A stretch of DNA of 32,000 nt, taken from positions 105,391 to 137,390 of the forward strand of contig NZ_MJAJ01000021.1 in assembly GCF_001746365.1 (NCBI RefSeq), given 5' to 3'. Origin of the DNA: Streptomyces sp. LUP30. GTDB lineage: Bacteria; Actinomycetota; Actinomycetes; Streptomycetales; Streptomycetaceae. The position numbers were made by a program, and so were the translations under genes. The notes under the pieces are model-generated. The model was not told the origin of the DNA and searched no databases. It saw nothing but the letters and a program-made list of their open reading frames with translations. This document shows, one piece after another, positions 22,852-31,120 of this stretch (the first letter of the stretch is position 1; each line of letters opens with the position of its first letter).

Positions 22852-24060
22852 ATGAGACGTCTCCGGGCCCTCTCGGCGGCGGGAGCGCTCGCCGCCGCGG
22901 GTCTGCTCACGATCTCGGCGGCGGCCCCGCCGGCCGTCCGGCACCACCCGCACCTCGCGTCGACCCCGCGCACGGCCGCCGCCACCGACTGGTCCGTGGC
23001 CATGGTCGACTCGACCAAGGCCCGGTTCACACCGAGCGCCATCGGCGGCTGGTCGTACCCCGTCGGCCTGTATCTCTACGGCCAGTACCTCACCTACCGC
23101 CGCACTCACGAGCCGCGCTACCTGTCGTACATCAAGAGCTATGTCGACCGCTTCGTGCGCGACGACGGCACCATCGACCAGAAATTCGACAGCCTCGACA
23201 GCATGCAGGCCGGCCGGCTGCTGGTGATCCTGCACCACGAGACCGGCCAGGACCGCTACCGCAAGGCGGCCGAGAAGATCCGCGACCGGCTGAGCAGTTA
23301 CCCGCGCACCTCCGACGGCGGCTTCTGGCACGCCGACACCAGCAGCCGGGCCCACCAGCTCTGGTCGGACGGGGTGTACATGGTGAACCCCTTCCTGGTC
23401 GAGTACGGCAGGGAGTTCGGCGACTCGGCGCACGTGAACGACGAGGCGGCCGAACAGCTCTCCGTGTACGGACGCCATCTACAGCTGCCGAACGGGCTGC
23501 TGCGGCACGCCTATGACGAGTCGAAGACGGCGAGCTGGGCCGATCCGGCGACCGGGCTCGCCCCCGAGTCCTGGTGCAGGGCGGTCGGGTGGTACGCGAT
23601 GGCGATCGTCGACGTGCTCGACGCGCTCCCCGCACGCCACGCCCGCCGTCCCCGGCTCCTCGGCGTCCTCGGTCGTCTGGCCGCTGCCCTGGAGCACTAC
23701 CAGGACCCGGCGAGCGGGCGCTGGTTCCAGGTGATCGACAAGGGCGCCCGCAGCGACGACTGGACCGAGACGTCCTGCTCCAGCATGTTCGCCTACGCCC
23801 TCTCGCGCGGCGCGCAGCAGGGATACATCGACGCCCACTACCAGTCCGTCGCGCGGCGCGGCTACGAGGGCGTCCTCGCCAGGATCTCGCTCGACGCCGA
23901 GGGCCGCACCGTCCTCACCGACATCTCCGTCGGCACCAACGTCGGCGACTACGCCTTCTACGTCGCACGCCCCCGGCAGACCAACGACTTCCACGGCCTC
24001 GGGGCCTTCCTGATCATGAACGAGCAGCTCAGGGCCGTGAGGCGGCCCGGGAACGGATGA
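22852..24060 (+). CDS. Secreted GH105 unsaturated glycuronyl hydrolase
   Basis: A 402-residue exported member of GH105 (YteR/RhiN type), which removes the 4,5-unsaturated uronic acid left by a polysaccharide lyase. The signal peptide covers about residues 1-25. The (alpha/alpha)6-barrel begins after residue 45. Likely active-site residues are Asp116 (SLDSMQAG) and Asp173 in LWSDGVYMVNPFLVEYG, which corresponds to the general acid of YteR. His219 (LLRHAYDES) and the aromatic SWCRAVGWYAMAI near 240-252 shape the pocket. It is the first gene of a four-gene plus-strand cluster. Pairing with the lyase-like gene 148 bases downstream fits a lyase-then-hydrolase route. Unsaturated rhamnogalacturonan or another unsaturated uronide are possible substrates. 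Confidence 0.88.
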   Translation: MRRLRALSAAGALAAAGLLTISAAAPPAVRHHPHLASTPRTAAATDWSVAMVDSTKARFTPSAIGGWSYPVGLYLYGQYLTYRRTHEPRYLSYIKSYVDRFVRDDGTIDQKFDSLDSMQAGRLLVILHHETGQDRYRKAAEKIRDRLSSYPRTSDGGFWHADTSSRAHQLWSDGVYMVNPFLVEYGREFGDSAHVNDEAAEQLSVYGRHLQLPNGLLRHAYDESKTASWADPATGLAPESWCRAVGWYAMAIVDVLDALPARHARRPRLLGVLGRLAAALEHYQDPASGRWFQVIDKGARSDDWTETSCSSMFAYALSRGAQQGYIDAHYQSVARRGYEGVLARISLDAEGRTVLTDISVGTNVGDYAFYVARPRQTNDFHGLGAFLIMNEQLRAVRRPGNG

Positions 24061-24208
24061 CCCGGCAGCCCGCGCCCCACGGCTCGTCCCCCACCATGCC
24101 CCGATCGCCCGTCTCCCCGAGCCCCGATCGCTCGTCCCACCCGCGCCCCCGCCGTCCGTCCACCCGCCGGGAGCGCGGCAACCCCCTGCAGAACGAGGTG
24201 AGTCAGCC

Positions 24209-24997
24209 ATGAGCACATCCCGCAGGACCCTGCTCGGCGCGGCGCTCGGCGGCGCCGCGGCGACCACGGTCGCCGGCCTGCCCGGCATCGCGCACGCCGC
24301 GTCCTGGCAGCAGAAATGGGCGCCGTCGGCGAGCCGCGACGGCCTCGGCGCCTTCGAGACCGTCGAGGACGACCGCGCGAACTCCCACCCGTCGGGCAGC
24401 CCCCACATCTTCGCCACCGGGAACAACTGGCGCTTCAACATGCACATGGCCGACCGGGACACCTCGACCGACCGCCAGCGCCAGGAGGTCACCGGACTGC
24501 GCAACGGCAGCGGCGGCGACTACCTCAAATGGACGCCGGGCCAGACCTGGCGGGTCACCTACTCGATGTACATCCCCGGCTCGCTGAAGGCGACCACGAC
24601 CTTCACGCACATCATGCAGATGAAACAGCCCGGCAACGGCACCTCTCCGATCGTCGTGCAGTCGCTGCGGCGCGTGAACGGCAAGCAGACCATCGAACTG
24701 AAGCTCGCCGTCGACGACATCCTCGTCGGCCGCACCGCCCTGGACCCGTTGCACGACACATGGACCGACGTCGACTTCCAGATCAAGGTCGGCAACGGCT
24801 CGGCGGGATCGGTCCGCTGGATCCTCAGGAGCGGCGGCTCGACGGTCGTCGACGCGTCGAAGACCGGGGTCGACACCTTCCTCGCCGACCGGGTGCGCCC
24901 CAAGTGGGGGATCTACCGCTCCCTCGGCGACACCTCGGGTTCCCTGCAGGACACCTACCTCCTGCTCACCAACCTCCGCGGCTACCAACTCGGTTGA
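24209..24997 (+). CDS. Tat-exported polysaccharide-lyase-like protein
   Basis: A 262-residue protein with a twin-arginine signal (SRRTLLGAALGGAA, cleavage near AHA-AS). The mature part is rich in beta strands and resembles the beta-jelly-roll polysaccharide lyases (PF14099-like or glucuronan-lyase-like). Candidate active-site residues are His134 in FTHIMQMK and Arg/Glu in DRQRQEVTG (88-96). YLKWTPGQTWRVTYSMYIP and PKWGIYRSLGD are typical strands of this fold. I cannot fix the PL family and the activity is inferred. GAGGTGAGTCAGCC precedes the ATG. The gene ends 12 bases before the next start, and the next gene's ribosome site overlaps its TGA, so expression is coupled. Confidence 0.75.
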   Translation: MSTSRRTLLGAALGGAAATTVAGLPGIAHAASWQQKWAPSASRDGLGAFETVEDDRANSHPSGSPHIFATGNNWRFNMHMADRDTSTDRQRQEVTGLRNGSGGDYLKWTPGQTWRVTYSMYIPGSLKATTTFTHIMQMKQPGNGTSPIVVQSLRRVNGKQTIELKLAVDDILVGRTALDPLHDTWTDVDFQIKVGNGSAGSVRWILRSGGSTVVDASKTGVDTFLADRVRPKWGIYRSLGDTSGSLQDTYLLLTNLRGYQLG

Positions 24998-25009
24998 GGA
25001 GTCGGCCCC

Positions 25010-27406
25010 ATGAAACCCCCCGCTTGTGCACCCCGTCCCGTTTCCCGGCCCGGGGCGGGACTGCCGCCGTCGAGCCGGAGCGGCACGGGATTCAGCCGTG
25101 TCAGAGCTCTGATCGTGGCCATGGCCGGGCTGCTGATCGCCTCGGCGGTCACGCTGCCGGCCGCCGCCCGTCCGAATGCCGCCCGCCCGGCTGCCGCCCA
25201 CCCGGCCCCCGCCTCCGACAACGGCCAGTCGGTGCGCCCCGCCATGGGCTGGAGCAGCTGGAGCTTCGTGCGCCGCACGCCGACCGAGGCGAAGATCAAG
25301 GCACAGGCCGACGCCCTGGTGGCCACCGGGCTCAAGGACCACGGCTTCGTGTACGTCAACCTCGACGACTTCTGGCAGAAGTGCGACGACAACGGGTTCG
25401 TCGTCGACTCCTACGGCCGCTGGAGCGTGGACCCGGCCAAGTTCCCGGACGGGATCAAGGCGGTGGCCGACCACGTCCACTCCAAGGGCCTGAAGTTCGG
25501 CTTCTACGTCACACCCGGCATCGCCAAGAACGCCGTCACCAGGAACACCCCGATCGAGGGGACCGCGTACCGCGCCAAGGACATCGCGGACACCTCGAAG
25601 CCCGAGAAGAACTACAACTGCAAGAACATGTACTCCATCGACTACGGGAAGCCCGGTGCGCAGGAGTTCGTGAACTCGTGGGCGAAGCAGTTCGCCTCCT
25701 GGGGAGTCGACTATCTGAAGATCGACGGGGTGGGCAGCGCGGACATCCCGGACGTGCGGGCCTGGGACACAGCACTGCGGGCCACCGGACGGCCGATCAC
25801 CTACGCCCTGTCCAACAACCTGCCGATCGCGAACGCCTCCACCTGGCGTCAGCTCGCCAACAGTTGGCGCACCCAGGGTGACGTCGAGTGCTACTGCGGA
25901 TCGGGCGCCAACGGCAGCGGCTACCCGCTGACCGACTGGTCGCACGTGGCCGGCCGCTTCGACTCGGCCGCGTCGTGGCAGCGGTACGCGGGACCGGGCG
26001 GCTGGAACGACCTGGACTCGCTGGAGCTCGGCAACGGCGACCAGGCGGGCCTCACCGCCGACCAGCGACGCTCGCACTTCACCCTCTGGGCGATGGCGGC
26101 CTCCCCCCTGCTGCTCGGCACCGACCTCACCCACCTCGACCCCGTCGACAAGGCGATGCTGACCAACGACCGGCTGATCGGAGTCGACCAGGACGGCGTG
26201 GCCGCCGAACGCCTCGTGAAGAGCGGGGCCGGACAGGTGTGGAGCAAGAAGGAGAAGGACGGCCAGTACGTCGTGGCGCTCTTCAACACCGCGACTTCCG
26301 GGAGCACTTCGGTGCGGGTGGACTGGTCGCAGGTCGGCTTCACCGGCTCCGGTGACGTCACCGACCTGTGGTCGGGCTCGCACAAAGGCGTGATCGCGGG
26401 CTCCTACAGCGCGACCCTGCGCCCCGGCGAGACCCGGCTGATCCGGGTGAAGGCGGTCGACTCCTCACAGGCGGTCGGCCCTCAGCAGGCGGTCGGCTCT
26501 CCACGGACGCCGGCCGCCGCGCCCGGTATGGCCGTCGCCCCCTACGAGTACCTCGGCTGGGGCGACCCGCCCGCCCCGGCCTCGGTGATGTCCGCGACCG
26601 GCGTCAGGTGGTTCACCCTCGCGTTCGTCCTCTCCGACGGAGGCTGCAACCCGAAGTGGGACGGCTCGCGGCCGCTGACCGGCGGCGACGACCAGTCGAA
26701 GATCAACGCGATCCGGGCGGCCGGCGGTGACGTCATGGTCTCCGTCGGCGGCTGGAGCGGCGCGAAGCTCGGCGAGAAATGCTCCAGCGCCGCCGCGCTC
26801 GCGGGCGCCTACCAGAAAGTGATCAACGCCTACCGGCTCAAGGCCCTCGACATCGACATCGAGAACACCGAGTGGTCCAGCGCCACGGTCCGGCAGCGGG
26901 TCGTCGACGCGCTGAAGATCGTCAAGGCGGACAACGCCGGACTGACGACCGTCATCACCTTCGGCGCCACGACCTCCGGTCCGGACTCCACCGGCGTCGA
27001 CATGATCAGACGGGCCGCCGACTCCGGCCTGGCGAACGATGTCTGGTGCATCATGCCGTTCGACTTCGGCGGCGGCGCCACGACCATGGGCACGCTGACG
27101 ACACGGGCCATGGAGGGTCTCAAGGGCCGGGTCAAGTCGGCGTACGGCTACGGCGACGCCGCCGCCTACGCCCACATCGGGCTCTCCTCGATGAACGGCA
27201 GGACCGACGACAGCGGCGAACGGGTCCGTGTCGCCGACTTCAGGACGATGCTCGCCTACGCCCGGCAACACCACATCGGCCGCCTCACCTACTGGTCCGT
27301 CAACCGCGACCGGGCCTGCGGCTCCGGGACCGGCGGCGACTCCTGCAGCGGTGTCCCGCAACAGCCGTACGACTTCCTGAAGGTCTTCGCCCAGTACACG
27401 GGCTGA
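25010..27406 (+). CDS. Secreted bifunctional GH27-GH18 glycoside hydrolase fusion
   Basis: A 798-residue exported protein with two catalytic domains. A Sec signal anchor lies near residues 31-52 after a long basic leader. Residues 76-390 are a GH27 barrel (alpha-galactosidase / beta-L-arabinopyranosidase family): start PAMGWSSWSF, substrate site NLDDFW, nucleophile Asp239 in YLKIDGVG, acid/base Asp291 in WRTQGD, then PGGWNDLDSLELGN. Residues about 395-482 are the usual beta-sandwich. An Ala/Pro/Val-rich linker (483-508) leads to a GH18 domain of the PF-ChiA-like branch: GWSGAK near 581, and DIDIE with catalytic Glu618 at 614-618, whose outermost motif Asp is Lys. Both active sites look intact. 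GAGGAG overlapping the upstream stop gives coupled translation. Confidence 0.9.
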   Translation: MKPPACAPRPVSRPGAGLPPSSRSGTGFSRVRALIVAMAGLLIASAVTLPAAARPNAARPAAAHPAPASDNGQSVRPAMGWSSWSFVRRTPTEAKIKAQADALVATGLKDHGFVYVNLDDFWQKCDDNGFVVDSYGRWSVDPAKFPDGIKAVADHVHSKGLKFGFYVTPGIAKNAVTRNTPIEGTAYRAKDIADTSKPEKNYNCKNMYSIDYGKPGAQEFVNSWAKQFASWGVDYLKIDGVGSADIPDVRAWDTALRATGRPITYALSNNLPIANASTWRQLANSWRTQGDVECYCGSGANGSGYPLTDWSHVAGRFDSAASWQRYAGPGGWNDLDSLELGNGDQAGLTADQRRSHFTLWAMAASPLLLGTDLTHLDPVDKAMLTNDRLIGVDQDGVAAERLVKSGAGQVWSKKEKDGQYVVALFNTATSGSTSVRVDWSQVGFTGSGDVTDLWSGSHKGVIAGSYSATLRPGETRLIRVKAVDSSQAVGPQQAVGSPRTPAAAPGMAVAPYEYLGWGDPPAPASVMSATGVRWFTLAFVLSDGGCNPKWDGSRPLTGGDDQSKINAIRAAGGDVMVSVGGWSGAKLGEKCSSAAALAGAYQKVINAYRLKALDIDIENTEWSSATVRQRVVDALKIVKADNAGLTTVITFGATTSGPDSTGVDMIRRAADSGLANDVWCIMPFDFGGGATTMGTLTTRAMEGLKGRVKSAYGYGDAAAYAHIGLSSMNGRTDDSGERVRVADFRTMLAYARQHHIGRLTYWSVNRDRACGSGTGGDSCSGVPQQPYDFLKVFAQYTG

Positions 27407-27418
27407 GGGGAATCAACC

Positions 27419-29449
27419 GTGAAACGCATCGGAGCACTTCCGTGGGGCCTCTCCCTGGTCCTGGCGCTGCCGCTGGCAGGGCTGGCCCCCGGCGCGGCGC
27501 ACGCCGCCACCGACTACCAGGCCGAGGACGCCGTCGTCACCCAGGGCGTCGTCGCGACCAACCACACCGGGTACACCGGCACCGGGTTCGTGGACTTCAC
27601 CAACGTCAAGGGCTCCGCCGTGGAGTTCACGGTCGGCGCCGCCGCCGCGGGGACCGCGTCCGTCACGCTGCGCTACGCCAACGGCACGTCCGTCGACCGG
27701 CCGATGGACATCTCCGTCGGCGGGACGGTCGTCGCCCCGGGCGTCTCGTTCCCGGCCACCGCCGACTGGGACACCTGGGCGAGCAAGACCGTCGACGTGC
27801 CGTTGACCGCGGGCGTCAACAAGATCCGAGCGACCGCCACCACGGCGAACGGCGGCCCCAACCTCGACCGCATCGGGGTCGGAGCGGCCGCCGACGGTCA
27901 GGCGCCCACCCGGCCGGGACAGCCGAACTGCTCGGCGATCGGCGAGGACCGGCTCACGCTGTCCTGGGGCGCCTCGACCGACAACGTGGGCGTGACGGCG
28001 TACGACCTCTACGAACACGGCAACAAACTGGGCGAGGCCGCGGGCGACGCCACCTCGAAGGCGCTCACAGGGCTGCGTCCCGACACCGTCTACGACCTGA
28101 CCGTCATCGCGCGGGACGCGGCCGGCAACACCTCTCAGGCCAGTCCGGTGGTCGACTGCACGACCGCGCCCAGCTCCGACACGACGGCGCCCACCGCGCC
28201 GGGAACCTTCAGCGCCACGGCCGTCACGGCGGACAGCGCGGAGCTGAAGTGGGGCGCGTCGACCGACGACAGGGGTGTCACCGGCTACGACGTACGCAGC
28301 GGCGACACCGTCTACAAGACGGTCACCGGCACGTCCACCACGCTCAGCGGGCTCGCCTGCGACAGTCCGTACACCCTGAACGTGGTGGCCAGGGACGCCG
28401 CCGGCAACGTGTCCCCGCCCGGCAACACGGTCGCCTTCAGAACGAAGGCGTGTGCGGCCGACGGCGGGGTGCCGTCCTCGATCGCCACCGTCTCCAGCGG
28501 CTGGACGATCCCCTGGGGCATCTACTGGATGCCCGACGGACAGAGCGCGCTGGTGACCGAACGGGACGACTTCCGGGTCTGGAAGGCGACCAAGGACGGG
28601 GCCAGGACCCAGGTGGGCACGGTGCCGAACGTCGTCACCACCAACGGCGAGGGCGGACTGCTCGGCGTCGCCGTCGACCCCAAGTGGGCCTCCGACCACT
28701 ACGTCTACTTCATGCACACCGCGGCCGAGGGCAACCGGGTCGTCCGCATGAGGTACGACGGCGACTCGCTGACCGGCTACACGGTTCTCCTCCAGGGCAT
28801 CAAGAAGAACCGCTACCACAACGGCGGACGGCTGGCCTTCGGTCCTGACGGCTATCTCTACGTCTCGACCGGCGAAGCCCAGACCCCCGACCTGGCTCAG
28901 GACAAGAACTCCCTGAACGGCAAGATCCTGCGCATGACGACGGACGGCAAGGCCGCCCCCGGCAACCCGTTCGGCACCTACGTCTACAGCTACGGCCACC
29001 GCAATCCGCAGGGCCTCGCCTTCGACCGCAACGGACGGCTGTGGGAAGCGGAGTTCGGCAACAGCTCCAAGGACGAGCTCAACCTGATCAAGCCGGGCGC
29101 CAACTACGGCTGGCCGACCTGTGAAGGCGCCTGTGACGTTTCCGGCATGACCAACCCCAAGAAGACCTGGAACGTCGCCGAGGCCTCGCCGAGCGGCATC
29201 GCCATCGTCCGCAACACCGTCTACATGGCGTCCCTGCGCGGCGAGCGGCTGTGGCGCATCCCGATCAACGGCGACACGGAGACTGTCGGCACGGCGACGG
29301 CGTACTACGTCGGCTCCTACGGCCGCCTGCGGACCGTGACCAAGGTTCCGGGAGCCGACCAGCTGTGGCTGTCGACGACCAACTGCGACAACAACGGGGG
29401 AGCGGCGGACGGATCGGACAAGATCTTCCGGGTGACCATCGGCAACTGA
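27419..29449 (+). CDS. Secreted CBM-FN3-FN3-PQQ-type sugar dehydrogenase
   Basis: A 676-residue exported multidomain oxidoreductase. A signal peptide (1-30) ends AHA-ATDY. Residues 32-155 are a CBM35/CBM6-like carbohydrate-binding module (YQAEDAVVTQGVV start, NGGPNLDRIGV end). Two fibronectin type III domains follow (about 163-250 and 258-344). The C-terminal six-bladed propeller (350-676) belongs to the glucose/sorbosone dehydrogenase family that uses pyrroloquinoline quinone: GEGGLLGVAVDP, RYHNGGRLAFGPDGYLYVSTGE with His467 as likely base, and SYGHRNPQGLAFD. The GTG start follows GAGGGG that overlaps the previous TGA, so this closes the operon. It would oxidise a sugar released or exposed by the preceding hydrolases. 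Electron acceptor unknown. Confidence 0.88.
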   Translation: MKRIGALPWGLSLVLALPLAGLAPGAAHAATDYQAEDAVVTQGVVATNHTGYTGTGFVDFTNVKGSAVEFTVGAAAAGTASVTLRYANGTSVDRPMDISVGGTVVAPGVSFPATADWDTWASKTVDVPLTAGVNKIRATATTANGGPNLDRIGVGAAADGQAPTRPGQPNCSAIGEDRLTLSWGASTDNVGVTAYDLYEHGNKLGEAAGDATSKALTGLRPDTVYDLTVIARDAAGNTSQASPVVDCTTAPSSDTTAPTAPGTFSATAVTADSAELKWGASTDDRGVTGYDVRSGDTVYKTVTGTSTTLSGLACDSPYTLNVVARDAAGNVSPPGNTVAFRTKACAADGGVPSSIATVSSGWTIPWGIYWMPDGQSALVTERDDFRVWKATKDGARTQVGTVPNVVTTNGEGGLLGVAVDPKWASDHYVYFMHTAAEGNRVVRMRYDGDSLTGYTVLLQGIKKNRYHNGGRLAFGPDGYLYVSTGEAQTPDLAQDKNSLNGKILRMTTDGKAAPGNPFGTYVYSYGHRNPQGLAFDRNGRLWEAEFGNSSKDELNLIKPGANYGWPTCEGACDVSGMTNPKKTWNVAEASPSGIAIVRNTVYMASLRGERLWRIPINGDTETVGTATAYYVGSYGRLRTVTKVPGADQLWLSTTNCDNNGGAADGSDKIFRVTIGN

Positions 29450-29501
29450 GGCCGCCCGCCACGCCGTCGACAAGCGCGAAGCCGTCGACCCGCGCACCCG
29501 G

Positions 29502-29546
29502 CGGGCCGGCGCCGCATCCGCCTCACGCGGACGCGGCACCGGCCCG
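29502..29546. terminator. Strong convergent hairpin terminator
   Basis: Arms of 20 bases (29502-29521 and 29527-29546) pair at 18 positions around a 5-base loop. On the minus-strand transcript the other two pairs become G-U, so the stem is complete there. It lies between the stops of the dehydrogenase and DUF4139 genes. Confidence 0.8.
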
Positions 29547-29552
29547 ACGGGA

Positions 29553-31112
29553 TCACAGCCCGGTGACCTTGGCGCTCGCCGACAGCTCGTAGACCAGAGT
29601 GACCGTGCGCCGGCCCCCGGGAGGCAGGACGAGGTTCCAGCGGGCGATGCCGTCGGCGTCGACCGCGTCGGGGACGGGGGAGCAGGCGTCCTCCCGCACA
29701 CGTGTCTGCACCGCCGAGACCTCGGAGACCGGGATCCGCTCGCGCAGGACGACCGTCTGGTCGCCGTGTTCGCCGGGGGTGGAGAACCGGGACAGGTGGA
29801 TCCGCACCGTGCGGGTGACCAGGGTGCGTTGGGTGATCGCGGAGGTGTCGCGGGTCTCCTCGGTCTGCCGGGTGACCCGGTGGTCGTCGCGGCTGCCGTA
29901 CGCGAGTTCCGCGGCGGCGCCCGGGGCGGTGAAGTCCAGCGCGCCGCGGCCGCTGAACCCGCTGCGGCGGACCAGGTCGACGGGACCGGCGAGGAGCGCG
30001 TGCCCCGACAGGTTGTCGAACCGCACCACCTCGGTGACCAGCGGCGACAGCTCGGGCGCACAGGCGTGCTCGATCCCGGCGGTCGTGGTGAAGACGGACA
30101 CCGGCACCCGGTGGGCACGCCCGTCGGCCGGCACGGACACCGCTGCGGGGGCGCTCAGCACCCGGACCTCGCCACCGTCGTCCACCCCGGGCAGGCCGAG
30201 CACGGGGGCCGGCCCGAGCTCGGCGACGTCCTCCTCGCGCAGCTCGACGTCGACCGTGCGGCGCTCTGCCGAGGAGCGGTCCTGAAGGGTCAGCCGGTCC
30301 TCGCCCAGCCGGGGCGGCTCGGTCGCCAGTGCCGAGCGCGCCGTCGACAGCGTCAACCGGACGTCCGACCAGTCCTCGCCGGTGCGCTGCCACACCATCG
30401 CGTCGGTCTCCCACGTCAGGGAGTCGCCGTCGAGCACGGCCCGGTAGACGGGCCGCCACAGCGCACACGGTGTGAGATGGCCCAGCCGCAGCCCGGCCGG
30501 ACCGGCGGCCGTGGCCTCGACGGTCAGTTCGATGTGGCCGATCAGCTCGGCCGGTTCCTCCTCGGCGAGCTCCACGGCCCGCTGGATCTCGACCAGTTCG
30601 GCGTTCCGGGCAGCCGACTCGGCGTCCACGGCGCGCAGTCGCTCGCCGTGGGAGTCGCGTTCGGCGTCCACCCGGTCCAGCTCACGATGCCAGCGGGGCC
30701 CCTCGCTCTCCCCGTGTCCGGCTCCTTCGCCGATCTCCCGCAGGAGGTCGGCGGCGAGCCGGCCGAGCACGTCCAGACGCGTCTGCAGCCGGTCGCGCCG
30801 CCGGCCCAGATCCTTCAGCTCCGCTTCGAGGGCCTTCGTCCGGCGGCGCAGGGGCGAGTCCTCGTCGGAGGGCTGCGGCCCGCGCGGCTGCCAGCTGCGC
30901 ACGATCCGCACGTCGAGCACGGTCGCCGCGTACGGGGCGGTCAGTTCGGCGTGCAGCGTGCGGTCGACGGCCAGCGCGCTGACGGGCCCCAGACGCAGCC
31001 GCTGGACTCCGGCCTCCAGGGCGAGCTCGGCGCTGCGTTCTACGTGGGCGCGGTCCTCCAGACAGGTGACGGCGGTGACGGGGAGAGGGATCGGCTCCGG
31101 TGCCGTGGACAT
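29553..31112 (-). CDS. DUF4139 (MuiA-like) protein with coiled coil
   Basis: A 519-residue protein of the DUF4139/mucoidy-inhibitor-A-like family, whose biochemical role is unknown. A DUF4140-like N-terminal domain (VTCLEDRAHVERSAELALEAG, then LHAELTAPYAATVLDVRI) is followed by a long charged coiled coil from about residue 85 to 200 (RTKALEAELKDLGRRRDRLQTRLDVL in outline). The DUF4139 beta-rich region then starts near LTVEATAAGPAGL, with ALWRPVYRAVLDGDSLTWETDAMVWQRTGEDWSDVRLTLSTA. It ends WNLVLPPGGRRTVTLVYEL. No signal peptide is present. The ATG at 31112 lies eight bases after the TGA of the upstream paralog, and AGGAG sits inside that gene's end, so the pair is cotranscribed and coupled. 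Confidence 0.85.
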   Translation of the reverse strand: MSTAPEPIPLPVTAVTCLEDRAHVERSAELALEAGVQRLRLGPVSALAVDRTLHAELTAPYAATVLDVRIVRSWQPRGPQPSDEDSPLRRRTKALEAELKDLGRRRDRLQTRLDVLGRLAADLLREIGEGAGHGESEGPRWHRELDRVDAERDSHGERLRAVDAESAARNAELVEIQRAVELAEEEPAELIGHIELTVEATAAGPAGLRLGHLTPCALWRPVYRAVLDGDSLTWETDAMVWQRTGEDWSDVRLTLSTARSALATEPPRLGEDRLTLQDRSSAERRTVDVELREEDVAELGPAPVLGLPGVDDGGEVRVLSAPAAVSVPADGRAHRVPVSVFTTTAGIEHACAPELSPLVTEVVRFDNLSGHALLAGPVDLVRRSGFSGRGALDFTAPGAAAELAYGSRDDHRVTRQTEETRDTSAITQRTLVTRTVRIHLSRFSTPGEHGDQTVVLRERIPVSEVSAVQTRVREDACSPVPDAVDADGIARWNLVLPPGGRRTVTLVYELSASAKVTGL

Positions 31113-31120
31113 GGGCTGTG

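Noticed and set aside
24203..26383. 726-codon minus-strand open frame opposite the lyase-like and GH27-GH18 genes
   Set aside because: Shadow frame. The plus strand carries signal peptides and catalytic motifs.
27413..30118. 901-codon minus-strand open frame opposite the PQQ-type dehydrogenase
   Set aside because: Shadow frame without domains. It also crosses a strong terminator.
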